A stretch of 64,000 nt of DNA from Streptomyces griseocarneus (lineage in GTDB: Bacteria > Actinomycetota > Actinomycetes > Streptomycetales > Streptomycetaceae), in assembly GCF_014655595.1 (NCBI RefSeq), contig NZ_BNBL01000002.1, positions 1 to 64,000 of the forward strand, given 5' to 3'. The notes beneath the pieces are model-generated. The model saw nothing but the letters and a program-made list of their open reading frames with translations. It searched no databases and was not told where the DNA came from. Made by a program: the position numbers and the translations under genes. Positions 1 through 7,271 of the stretch are shown here, one piece after another (position 1 is the stretch's first letter; each line of letters begins with the position of its first letter).

Positions 1-2
1 GC

Positions 3-455
3 CCCCACGCCGGCGCCGCACGCGCCCTGGCCGCCGAGCTCGGCATCACCGACCGCGTCCGCTGGCTCGGCCGTATCGACGGGGCGGCCCGCTTCGACCT
101 GCTGGCCTCCGCCCGCCTGGCCTGCGTGCCCAGCCGCCACGAGACCTTCGGCATGGTCGCCGCCGAGGCCCTGGCCACCGCCACCCCCGTGCTCGCCTTC
201 GACATCCCCCGCCTGCGCGACCTGGTCACCGACAACGTGGGCGTACGCGTCCCGCCCGGCGACCTCGACGCCTATGCGGCCGCCCTGGCCGCGCTCACCC
301 GCGACCCGGACCGCTGCGCGGCGCTGGGTGCGAAGGGGCCACCGACGGTGGCCCACCTGGACTGGGACCGGATCGCCGCCGCGCAGCTCGCGGCCTACCA
401 CCAGGTCACCCCGGGCGACCGGCCCCCGCACGAGGCACCCGTCACCGACGGATGA
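3..455 (+). CDS. Glycosyltransferase family 4, C-terminal part (5' end outside window)
   Basis: An open frame enters from the left edge and reads PHAGAARALAAELGITDRVRWLGR..., then VPSRHETFGMVAAEALA, the nucleotide-sugar-binding motif (E-x7-E region, here ETFGMVAAEAL) of retaining GT4 enzymes, and ends at TGA 453-455 after about 150 visible residues. GT4 enzymes move a sugar from an NDP-sugar onto an acceptor in the cytoplasm; the acceptor cannot be told from this fragment. A start at GTG 126 would remove the Rossmann fold, so the real start lies upstream of base 1. Its stop is 40 bp before the first of three tandem paralogues. Confidence 0.75.
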   Translation, partial: PHAGAARALAAELGITDRVRWLGRIDGAARFDLLASARLACVPSRHETFGMVAAEALATATPVLAFDIPRLRDLVTDNVGVRVPPGDLDAYAAALAALTRDPDRCAALGAKGPPTVAHLDWDRIAAAQLAAYHQVTPGDRPPHEAPVTDG

Positions 456-495
456 CCACACACCGAGAAACACCGAGAGAAGAGGAAGCAGAAAC

Positions 496-1194
496 ATGGC
501 ATTCCACATCGCTCAGGGAACCCCGAACCCGCTGGCCCTGGAGCCGGGGGCCAATGCCTCGTTCGCGATCGAGGTGTTCGTCGACGGCGACCCGGTCGGC
601 CCGGGCGAGATCATCCAGGTCAAGCTCCCCGAGGGCCTGGTCTTCCCCCTGACCGGCGAGATCCGCTATATGAACCTGGACGCGGGCATCAACCAGCTGC
701 TGACCGTCGAGAGCCGCGAGCCCGACGGGCGGCTCGTGCGCTTCAAGGCCGAGGCGATCGGCAACCAGCCGGAGGGCTTTTACTCCGTGAACGTCCAGGC
801 AGCGGCCGATGCCACCCCGGGCGACCACACCACCCCGGACGGCCTCACCATCGGCCTCACCACAGCACCGCTCAACTTCCGCGTCGGCCCGCCGCAGCCC
901 GTGGAGCACAAGGTGTACGGAACCGTCCGGGGTGACGGAACCGTCGTCTTCGGCTCCGGCTTCACCGCGAGGAGGAAAGAAACCGGATGGTACGAGATCA
1001 CCCTCACCGACCGTTTCATGTCCGCACCGGCCAAGACAGCTACGGTCCATGACACTTCATGGGGCCAGGTGGTGGTCACTGACATCGCCGGCCAGGCGAA
1101 TCTCTTCCACGTCTACATTCGCGATCTTGCCGGTCAGATGGCCAATCGGCAGTTCTCCTTCATCGCCATGGGTCTCGCGACGCCACAGGCGTAG
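496..1194 (+). CDS. Tandem paralogue 1: unrecognised two-domain beta-rich protein
   Basis: 232 residues starting at ATG 496 behind AGAGGAAG. I do not recognise a named family. The N-terminal half (about 1-130) has an Ig-like strand pattern (PNPLALEPGANASFAIEVFVDG, IIQVKLPEGLVFPLTG). The C-terminal half (about 140-232) has a GSGFTARRKETGWYEITLTDRF ... FHVYIRDLAGQ ... FSFIAMGLA layout like small sugar- or ligand-binding beta-sandwich domains (H-type-lectin or tail-collar-like). There is no signal peptide or TM helix, so it is cytoplasmic or exported by another route. It is the most diverged of the three paralogues and probably the parental full-length form. Confidence 0.7.
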   Translation: MAFHIAQGTPNPLALEPGANASFAIEVFVDGDPVGPGEIIQVKLPEGLVFPLTGEIRYMNLDAGINQLLTVESREPDGRLVRFKAEAIGNQPEGFYSVNVQAAADATPGDHTTPDGLTIGLTTAPLNFRVGPPQPVEHKVYGTVRGDGTVVFGSGFTARRKETGWYEITLTDRFMSAPAKTATVHDTSWGQVVVTDIAGQANLFHVYIRDLAGQMANRQFSFIAMGLATPQA

Positions 1195-1287
1195 CTGTGC
1201 CCTGATTCCCCTGTCTCAGCCTCTCCCCCGGCGGAGGGGCTCGTGGGGGCGGATTTCGCGCCGACACCAACCGTCCCCGCCCCGGCC

Positions 1288-2540
1288 ACAAGGAACACCG
1301 AGAGAAGAGGAAGCAGAGACATGGCATTCCACATCACCCAGGGAAGCCCGAACCCGCTGGCCCTGGAGCCGGGAGGCAACTCGCCGTTCACGATCGAGGT
1401 GTACGTCGACGGCATCCCGGTCGAGCCTGGCGAGATCATTCAGGTGAAGCTGCCGGAGGGCCTGGTCTTCCCTCTGACCGGTGAGGTCCGCTACATGCAG
1501 CTCGACGCCGGCATCAACCAGCTGATGCCCATCGAGAGCCGTGACCCCGACGGGCGTCTCGTGCGCTTCAAGGCCGGGGCGATCGGCAATGTGCCGGAGG
1601 GCTTCTACTCCGTGAACGTCCAGGCGGAGGCGAACGCCGCCCCGGGTGACCGCACCGTCCCCGACGGCCTCACCATCGGCACCACCACGGCACAGCTCAG
1701 CTTCCGCATCGGCCCGCGGCATCCGGTGGAGCAGCGGGTGTACGGGGTCGTCACGCGCGACGGATTCGTCTACGCGGGATCCGGCTTCACTGCCCAGAGG
1801 ACAGGAACAGGGGTGTACAAGGTCACCTTCCTCAACAGCTTCACGTCCACGCCGGCCGTCACGGCGACGGTCTGGAGCGGCGGTTTGGCGCCAGAGGGCC
1901 ACGCGGCCTTGAGCTACGTCGTGCCGACGTCGTTCATCGTCGCCATCCGCGACAGTTCCCACCAACTGGTCAACTGGGACTTCTGCTTCATCGCCATGGG
2001 CCTCGCGACGGCGCAGGAGTAGCCGCGCCCCGATTCCCCCCATCTCAGCCCTTCCGCCTTTCCTCTGGCAGAGGGGCTCTTTGGGGCGGCTTCGCGCCGA
2101 CACCTACCGTCCCCGCCGCGGCCACGAGGGAACACCGAGAGAAGGAGAGGAAGCAGAGACATGGCATTCCACATCGCTCAGGGAAGCCCGAACCCGCTGG
2201 CCCTGGCGCCGGGGGGCAACGCCTCGTTCACGATCGAGGTGTACGTCGACGGCGACCCGGTCGAGCCTGGCGAGATCATTCAGGTGAAGCTGCCGGAGGG
2301 CCTGGTCTTCCCTCTGACCGGTGAGGTCCGCTACATGCAGCTCGACGCCGGCATCAACCAGCTGATGCCCATCGAGAGCCGTGACCCCGACGGCCGTCTG
2401 GTGCGCTTCAAGGCCGGGGCGATCGGCAACCAGCCAGAGGGCTTCTACTCCGTCAACGTCCAGGCACTGGCGACCGCCGCCCCGGGTGACCGCACCGTCC
2501 CCGACGGCCTCACCATCGGCACCACCACGGCACAGCTCAG
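1288..2540 (+). repeat. Tandem gene duplication including leader sequence
   Basis: The leader plus 5' coding part of paralogue 2 (about 1288-1700) recurs at about 2128-2540 with long identical stretches; for example 1417-1554 and 2257-2394 differ hardly at all. The intergenic sequence before each copy (CTCAGCC..., a short G/C hairpin, TTCGCGCCGACACC..ACCGTCCCCGCC) is duplicated too, so the unit is gene plus leader. Confidence 0.8.
1321..2022 (+). CDS. Tandem paralogue 2 of the beta-rich protein
   Basis: 233 residues from ATG 1321, preceded by the same leader (AACACCGAGAGAAGAGGAAGCAGA) as paralogue 1. The whole two-domain layout is kept: N-domain PNPLALEPGGNSPFTIEVYVDG, then a C-domain with GSGFTAQRTGTGVYKVTFLNSF, FIVAIRDSSHQ and a terminal FCFIAMGLA. 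From codon 33 to about 78 it is almost base-identical to paralogue 3, so these two separated recently or undergo gene conversion. Function unknown; co-duplication of the ribosome-binding leader means every copy should be translated. Confidence 0.7.
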   Translation: MAFHITQGSPNPLALEPGGNSPFTIEVYVDGIPVEPGEIIQVKLPEGLVFPLTGEVRYMQLDAGINQLMPIESRDPDGRLVRFKAGAIGNVPEGFYSVNVQAEANAAPGDRTVPDGLTIGTTTAQLSFRIGPRHPVEQRVYGVVTRDGFVYAGSGFTAQRTGTGVYKVTFLNSFTSTPAVTATVWSGGLAPEGHAALSYVVPTSFIVAIRDSSHQLVNWDFCFIAMGLATAQE

Positions 2541-2619
2541 CTTCCACACCGGTTACAACACCGGTCAACCGGCCGACCTGTGGTTCTCCTTCGCGGCGAT
2601 GGGCCTCACCGCGCCGTAG
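2161..2619 (+). CDS. Tandem paralogue 3, internally deleted
   Basis: 152 residues from ATG 2161 with the same leader (GAGAAGGAGAGGAAGCAGAGAC). It keeps the full N-terminal domain through GTTTAQLSF, then jumps via a short HTGYNTGQPADLW linker to the terminal FSFAAMGL strand. About 80 residues of the C-terminal beta domain, present in paralogues 1 and 2, are missing, but the frame and the last strand are preserved. It could be a functional single-domain variant or an early stage of decay. Confidence 0.65.
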   Translation: MAFHIAQGSPNPLALAPGGNASFTIEVYVDGDPVEPGEIIQVKLPEGLVFPLTGEVRYMQLDAGINQLMPIESRDPDGRLVRFKAGAIGNQPEGFYSVNVQALATAAPGDRTVPDGLTIGTTTAQLSFHTGYNTGQPADLWFSFAAMGLTAP

Positions 2620-2640
2620 GGGGGTAACGGCCCGCTCCCT

Positions 2641-2670
2641 CGCCCCCTCCGCCGTCGCGGCGGAGGGGCG
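2641..2670 (+). terminator. Hairpin between convergent genes
   Basis: CGCCCCCTCCGCC and GGCGGAGGGGCG form a 12-bp stem (one bulged C) around a GTCGC loop, followed by CTTGGTTGTG. It sits between paralogue 3 and the convergent Pycsar-like operon, so it may serve both. The T tract is weak. Confidence 0.5.
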
Positions 2671-2738
2671 CTTGGTTGTGTCGAGACACCGAAGGCCTTC
2701 CGGCTTTCACCTCGCTGATGCCGGCGCGCAGGTCACTT

Positions 2739-3275
2739 TCAGCCGGCCATCAGGGCCATGGGGATGAGCAGGATCGCGGTGATGTGGCACAACGCACCCG
2801 CGTGGACGCAGCGGTGCTTGACGGTGGCGATGCGGGCGACGGTGCCGAGTTCGCCGATCAGGGGGGTGAGGGGGTCCCGGGCGGTGTCGACGAGCGCTTG
2901 GCGCAGCGCGTGGGCGTCGGGTGCCCGGCGGATGTCGGCGAAGTAGGTGAGCGGATGTCCTCGCCGCCAGGGGCTGTGCAGGCGGCGGGGGATGATCGCG
3001 GCGAGCAGGAGGAGCAGTGCGGCGGCCCAGGCCGCGCACCCGGTCCACCACAGCAACTGGGCGGGAGCGGACAGGGCGGCGGGCTGGTGGGAGCGGCCGG
3101 CGAGGACGGTGACGGTGATGCCTGCGGACGCGGCTGCCACGGTGAGGAGGGCGGCTGCCTTGGTGTCGGCCTGGCTGATCTCCTTCCGGGTCTCCGCCAG
3201 GAGCCGGAGCGCGAGGTCGGTGGTGGTGTCGGCCGGCGGGGAGGGCGGGGTCGGTGGTCGGCGGACTGCTGTCAT
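2739..3275 (-). CDS. Pycsar-type transmembrane effector (PycTM-like, DUF5706)
   Basis: 178 residues. An N-terminal amphipathic stretch (about 17-39) carries ETRKEISQADTKA, the D-x-K-A pattern typical of the Pycsar TM effector family. It is followed by TM1 (about 41-60), TM2 (72-95), a cytosolic helical region (100-155) and TM3 (158-177). In characterised Pycsar systems such proteins respond to cCMP or cUMP made by a linked cyclase and damage the inner membrane. Here it is the last gene of a minus-strand operon, 9 bp after the NTPase, with no clear ribosome site of its own, which suggests translational coupling. Family assignment is from motif memory; nucleotide specificity is unknown. Confidence 0.72.
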   Translation of the reverse strand: MTAVRRPPTPPSPPADTTTDLALRLLAETRKEISQADTKAAALLTVAAASAGITVTVLAGRSHQPAALSAPAQLLWWTGCAAWAAALLLLLAAIIPRRLHSPWRRGHPLTYFADIRRAPDAHALRQALVDTARDPLTPLIGELGTVARIATVKHRCVHAGALCHITAILLIPMALMAG

Positions 3276-3284
3276 GGGGGCTGC

Positions 3285-5426
3285 CTATGGGGTGAGGAGT
3301 CGGGCGTCGTCGGCCTGGCCCGAGGCGGCGGCGGTCTCCTGTACGAGGAGGTGCAGCCGCTCGCGGTCGTCCTGACCGGTGGCGAGCTCGGGCAGCAGCC
3401 GCTCGGCCAGATAGTGACGTGACGGCTCGTGCGTCCGGGCGCATGCCAGCCAGGTGTGCAGCAGCGCGCGGACGTCGTCGGCACTGTCGGGGGCGCTCAG
3501 TGCCTCGGCCCACAGGTCGTGGACCTGGTCGCGAGTTCGCTGCGGCAGGTCGGGTCCGTCGTCGGCCAGGGCGGCGAGCAAGGAGACGCCCAGCAGTGTG
3601 TCCTCGTCGGCGTCAGCGTCGGCGGCGTGGTTGGCGCGCAGGAAGAGCATGAGGCCCAGGCGTTGCCACTCTTCCTGGCTCTTCTCCTCGGCTTCGCCGG
3701 TGTCGAACACCCAGGAGTGCAGGCGCTCGATCACCTCCTGCACGACGGCGGCGTCGCCCAGCTCGGCGATCCACCACAGGGCGTCGCCGCACTCGCCGAC
3801 GACGTCCGGCCCCTCGTCCTCGTCCCCGTCCTCGGTCCCGTCCTCGGCTTCGTGGTCCGGCGTGGCCCGCAGCGCGTTCTCGATGACAGCCAGCGCCTCG
3901 TCGGGTGTACGGACACCGAGCGTGTCGGTACGGGTGCTGTAGGCGTGCACCGCGGTCCAGGACAGTTCCGGTTCCGGGCCGCTGCTCCAGTCGGCGAGCA
4001 CGTCGTGCACGTCGTCGGCCAGGGCGTCGTATTCCGCCAGCAGGGTCATGGCCGTGGCGGCGACGCGACGGGCCGGCTCGGCCGGGGACATCGCCCACAC
4101 GGTCAGCAGGTCGTCCGAGACGCCGGGGAAGTCCACCAGGCCGAGGAGCATCGCTCCCTCCGCCAAGGCGTCCTCCACCGGCAGGACCATGCTCGGCGGG
4201 ACCGGGCTGTCCTCGTCGTCGTGCGCCAGCGCGTCCAGCCACTCGGTCAGCGGGGCACGGGACTCGGGATGTTGCCACCAGACCTGCCCCAGCACATGCA
4301 GGCGGTCGTCCTCGTCGTACATGCGGACCACCGCCTGCTCGGCACCGCCGAACCGCGTCCCGGCGGACTCCGCCAGGAAGGCGTGTGCCAGCCCCAGCAG
4401 CCTGCGCATCCGGTCGGGGTCGAACACCGGGCGGCCCACGGGCGTGCCGGGTTGCTCGACGGCGTACAACCCCTCCGCGAGACGGTCACCGCACTGGACC
4501 AGGAGGGGATACGGCGCGGGGCCCAGGACCGACAGGGCGATCAGGAAGGCCTTGTCCCACAGCGAGACGTCCGGATTGCCCAGGGCGGACGTGACCCGGC
4601 GCCGGTCGGCCTCGGTGTCGAAGTGCTCCAGCTCCTCCTCGGACACCGTGCCGCGCCGGTACTCGGCCAGGAGCCCGGCGTATGCGGGGCATTCGCGGGG
4701 TGCCGGAGGCGAGGCCAGGAAACGGTGAGTGGCCTCCAGCTCCATCAGCTCCGTGCCGTGGGCGCGGTAGTCGCCGTCGCCGAGCAGCGACTCGAGGTGC
4801 CTGGCGAGCACGTCGCGAGGGGGCGCGGGCTCCCAGTCCACCGGCTCCACACCGCCGAGCCGGACGTTGTGGTCGACGACGAGCACGAGGTACTGCTCGT
4901 TCTCGAGCAACCGGGAGGCCGTCGTCTCCAGAGCGCCGCGGGTCAGTACGCGGCCCTGCGGCGAGACGGGCAGGATGAAGCCGCCCGTCCGCGATTCCCG
5001 GTCGGGGATCCTCTCCGGTTCCGCCGTCTCCGCGAGGCGGTACACGTCGGTGCCCGCCACCTCGGCGAGCATCCTGGCCGCGGCCGTGGAGCGGCCGGTG
5101 CCGGGCTGTCCGCGCAGCACCACGTAACGCTGCGCGAGCAGTTGCCCGAGCGCCTTCGCATGGTACGGACCGGGTACGTACACGCGCTCCAGCTGCTCCA
5201 GGCGCTCCGCGGGCACCCGGCCCGCCTGCGGCAGTGCGCTGTCGGCGGGCCCGTGGTAGTGGTGGTGCTGCGCCGCCGCGTGGAAGTTGTTGGTCAGCGT
5301 GCCGACATGGCCACCACTGACCTGGGCTCCCTTGACCTTGTGCGAGAGGTCTCCGTGGCCGGCCGCGGCCCGCTGCCGTCTGCGCCGGTCCAGGGAACGG
5401 CGCCCCGGGGTCTGCTGTCGTTCCAT
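3285..5426 (-). CDS. P-loop NTPase with N-terminal tag motif, NLR/STAND-like signalling protein
   Basis: 713 residues from ATG 5426 (ACAGGAGA upstream). Residues 31-48 are VKGAQVSGGHVGTLTNNF, identical to the C-terminal tag of the neighbouring cyclase. A His/Tyr-rich linker (53-58) leads to an NTPase domain with Walker A GQPGTGRST (106-114; Arg replaces the usual Lys) and a Walker B-like VLVVDHN (181-187). The remainder (about 200-713) is helical, with an acidic insert (EDGTEDGDEDEGPD), and could be a repeat-type sensor. N-tag, then NTPase, then helical repeats is the architecture of bacterial NLR-like proteins with amyloid signalling motifs. No enzymatic effector domain is visible, so it probably senses a trigger and recruits the cyclase. 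The function is inferred. Confidence 0.65.
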   Translation of the reverse strand: MERQQTPGRRSLDRRRRQRAAAGHGDLSHKVKGAQVSGGHVGTLTNNFHAAAQHHHYHGPADSALPQAGRVPAERLEQLERVYVPGPYHAKALGQLLAQRYVVLRGQPGTGRSTAAARMLAEVAGTDVYRLAETAEPERIPDRESRTGGFILPVSPQGRVLTRGALETTASRLLENEQYLVLVVDHNVRLGGVEPVDWEPAPPRDVLARHLESLLGDGDYRAHGTELMELEATHRFLASPPAPRECPAYAGLLAEYRRGTVSEEELEHFDTEADRRRVTSALGNPDVSLWDKAFLIALSVLGPAPYPLLVQCGDRLAEGLYAVEQPGTPVGRPVFDPDRMRRLLGLAHAFLAESAGTRFGGAEQAVVRMYDEDDRLHVLGQVWWQHPESRAPLTEWLDALAHDDEDSPVPPSMVLPVEDALAEGAMLLGLVDFPGVSDDLLTVWAMSPAEPARRVAATAMTLLAEYDALADDVHDVLADWSSGPEPELSWTAVHAYSTRTDTLGVRTPDEALAVIENALRATPDHEAEDGTEDGDEDEGPDVVGECGDALWWIAELGDAAVVQEVIERLHSWVFDTGEAEEKSQEEWQRLGLMLFLRANHAADADADEDTLLGVSLLAALADDGPDLPQRTRDQVHDLWAEALSAPDSADDVRALLHTWLACARTHEPSRHYLAERLLPELATGQDDRERLHLLVQETAAASGQADDARLLTP
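5283..5336 (-). repeat. Shared 18-residue tag, NTPase copy
   Basis: Encodes residues 31-48 of the NTPase, VKGAQVSGGHVGTLTNNF. Compared with the cyclase copy it differs at 7 of 54 bases, all in third codon positions and all synonymous. Confidence 0.9.
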
Positions 5427-5443
5427 GTGCGCGGTCTCCTGTG

Positions 5444-5470
5444 GCCTCTGCGCCCTCTGCGCCCTCTGCG
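5444..5470 (-). repeat. Nonamer tandem repeat between cyclase and NTPase genes
   Basis: Three perfect copies of CCTCTGCGC (plus strand) in the 47-bp gap between the cyclase stop and the NTPase start, upstream of the NTPase ribosome site. Copy-number change would alter the spacer without touching either reading frame. Confidence 0.8.
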
Positions 5471-5473
5471 TCC

Positions 5474-6217
5474 TCAGCCGTTGAAGTTGTTGGTGAGGGT
5501 GCCGACGTGACCGCCGCTGACCTGGGCCCCCTTGACGTTGACCGAGCCCGCGCCCCCCGGCGCCGCCTGGTCCGTCCGCGCGGGCCGGGTGGCCGAATCC
5601 GGTCCGGGCTCGGAGGGTTCGGACCCCTGCCCCCGTGCCTCCGGTGCGTAGAGCCAGCCGGTCAGCACCCGGCTGCCGTTCTTGGCCGGGACGACCACCT
5701 GCCTGAACGCCTCCCGGTCGACGCCCTTGTGCCCCGGCCACACCGCGTCGTCGTACACGGTCTCCGAGACGCACAGGACGAAGTCGGTCCCCGGCCCGGC
5801 CCCCCGCAGGGACGACCTGAGCGGATCGCTGTCGAGCAGGCGGAAGGCCGAGTTGAGGGTGGAGCCGACCACATCGTTCTCGTCCTCGATGACCGTTCCC
5901 CGGTGCAGCACGGCCCGCAGCCGGACGGGGGCGCCGTGGCCGTGGTTCTGCCGGCGGTGGGCCAGCTCCTCGGGCAGGGTGATGAGCAACTGCCGTAACA
6001 GCGCGGGCAGCCGGACGGCCGGGTCCACCAGGACGAACAGCCCGTCACCCCGGTACTCCGTGCGGCACTCGGCCTCGTCGGCGCCCGACTGCTCGAGCAG
6101 TGCGCCCACGACGTCGTACAAGGTCTGCCGGATCGCCTGCTGACCGGCGTCGTGGTGACGCTGCGAGTCCTCGATGTCGAACAGGAGCATGGTCCGCCGG
6201 GCCGGTACGACCGTCAT
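5474..6217 (-). CDS. Class III nucleotide cyclase with C-terminal tag motif (PycC-like)
   Basis: 247 residues from ATG 6217 (GGAGG 8-9 nt upstream). The catalytic set of class III cyclases is intact: first metal Asp14 in LLFDIED, second metal Asp58 in EYRGDGLF, and the Asn122-x3-Arg126 pair in LNSAFRLL. The domain ends near 190; a Pro/Gly-rich linker (193-227) leads to the tag VKGAQVSGGHVGTLTNNF (228-245), two residues before the stop. It is first in an operon with the tagged NTPase and the TM effector, so it likely makes a cyclic mononucleotide that gates that effector. Codon 74 is TTA (5996-5998), implying bldA-dependent translation. Product nucleotide (cCMP, cUMP, cAMP or cGMP) cannot be read from sequence. 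Confidence 0.72.
   Translation of the reverse strand: MTVVPARRTMLLFDIEDSQRHHDAGQQAIRQTLYDVVGALLEQSGADEAECRTEYRGDGLFVLVDPAVRLPALLRQLLITLPEELAHRRQNHGHGAPVRLRAVLHRGTVIEDENDVVGSTLNSAFRLLDSDPLRSSLRGAGPGTDFVLCVSETVYDDAVWPGHKGVDREAFRQVVVPAKNGSRVLTGWLYAPEARGQGSEPSEPGPDSATRPARTDQAAPGGAGSVNVKGAQVSGGHVGTLTNNFNG
5483..5536 (-). repeat. Shared 18-residue tag, cyclase copy
   Basis: Encodes residues 228-245 of the cyclase. The peptide is identical to the NTPase tag; flanking codons diverge (VN before, NG after, against HK and HA), so the identity is bounded sharply to the motif. Confidence 0.9.
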
Positions 6218-6383
6218 CAAACAACCTCCGTGACGCAAAGCCGCCGTGCATGGCCGGGTGAACGGGTCATGGGAGCGGACCTGTTGGTGCTGCACTTGTG
6301 TTCGGTTCAGGATGCCGGACGGCGGTCGTGAAGGCCACGCCAGATGGCGCGTTCGGCCCGCTGCACTGCACATGGAGGAACAG
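6218..6383. promoter_or_regulatory. Divergent promoter region, cyclase operon versus crp-type regulator
   Basis: 166 bp between the divergent cyclase and Crp/Fnr genes must hold both promoters. I see the cyclase ribosome site (complement of ACCTCC at about 6225) and GGAGGA (6375-6380) for the regulator, but no confident -10/-35 boxes or Crp-type palindrome. Confidence 0.5.
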
Positions 6384-7148
6384 ATGGAGCGCACCTTCAC
6401 CGACCGGCACGCCTATGTCGACCGGCTCGACGGGCAGGCCCGCGGGCGACTGCTCGCGATGGGCACGGCCAGGACCTACGCAACCGGCGACGTGTTGCTC
6501 CACGAGAACGACACCACCCGCCACGTCCTCCTCGTCCATGAGGGCTACCTGAAGATCACCCTCTCCGCCGGCAACGGCCGGAGGATCCTGCTCGCCCTGC
6601 GCGGTCCCGGCAGTGTCGTCGGAGAACTCGCCGCCATCGACGGCCATCCCCGCCTGGCCCGTGTCACCGCCGCCGACGCGGTACGGGCGGTGACCATCCC
6701 CGCCGACGACTTCGTGCGCTACCTGCGGGACACCCCGGGCGCCGCCCTCGCCCTGCTGGGCACGGTCGCCGACCGGCTCCGCACCTCCGACCACCGCCGC
6801 CTGGACGCGGCCGCCCACACCGTCCACCGGCGCCTGGCCCTGCTCCTGCTCGACGTCAGCCCGGGGCACCCCGAGGCCTCCCCGGACCGCCCGATCCCGC
6901 TGTCCCAGGCCGAACTCGCCGACCACCTCGGCACCTCCTTGCGCTCCGTCGCCCGCGCCCTGGAACAGCTGCGTGCCGACGGCGCCGTGGCCACCCGGCG
7001 TCGCGGCATCACGGTCCTGTCGCGTGACGCCCTCACCGATGCCGCACACGACGACGGCGACCACAACAGACCGTCCCGACCGTCCGCCCCGTCCGCCCCG
7101 TCCGCCCCGTCCCGCCCGTCCAGTCCGCGAACGCGCCACTTGTCGTAG
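6384..7148 (+). CDS. Crp/Fnr-family transcriptional regulator with cNMP-binding domain
   Basis: 254 residues from ATG 6384 (GGAGGA 3-8 nt upstream; in-frame ATG 6372 overlaps that site and is less likely). The N-terminal cyclic-nucleotide-binding jelly roll includes RRILLALRGPGSVVGELAAIDGHPRLARVTA, matching the phosphate-binding cassette with conserved GE and a downstream Arg. A dimerisation helix follows, then a winged helix-turn-helix (IPLSQAELADHLGTSLRSVARALEQL). The tail is a low-complexity SAP repeat. It is divergent from a nucleotide cyclase operon, so it may read the same messenger or autoregulate the locus; this link is inference. Confidence 0.82.
   Translation: MERTFTDRHAYVDRLDGQARGRLLAMGTARTYATGDVLLHENDTTRHVLLVHEGYLKITLSAGNGRRILLALRGPGSVVGELAAIDGHPRLARVTAADAVRAVTIPADDFVRYLRDTPGAALALLGTVADRLRTSDHRRLDAAAHTVHRRLALLLLDVSPGHPEASPDRPIPLSQAELADHLGTSLRSVARALEQLRADGAVATRRRGITVLSRDALTDAAHDDGDHNRPSRPSAPSAPSAPSRPSSPRTRHLS
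7082..7108 (+). repeat. Nonamer repeat in the regulator's C-terminal tail
   Basis: Three copies of GTCCGCCCC in frame (Ser-Ala-Pro), flanked by degenerate copies. They form the disordered tail of the Crp/Fnr protein. Confidence 0.8.
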
Positions 7149-7271
7149 TGGCCTCCGCCCCTGCACCGGCACGCTGCGAATGCGCCGGGTTCCACGGCAC
7201 CGCATCAACGGCGCACGCACCGCCCCGAACCACAGCCACGGGCCATGCCTGTGCAGACGATGGAGGACATC

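Noticed and set aside
5444..5470. Possible CRISPR-like array
   Set aside because: Units are 9 bp, adjacent, without spacers and without cas genes; simple tandem repeat.
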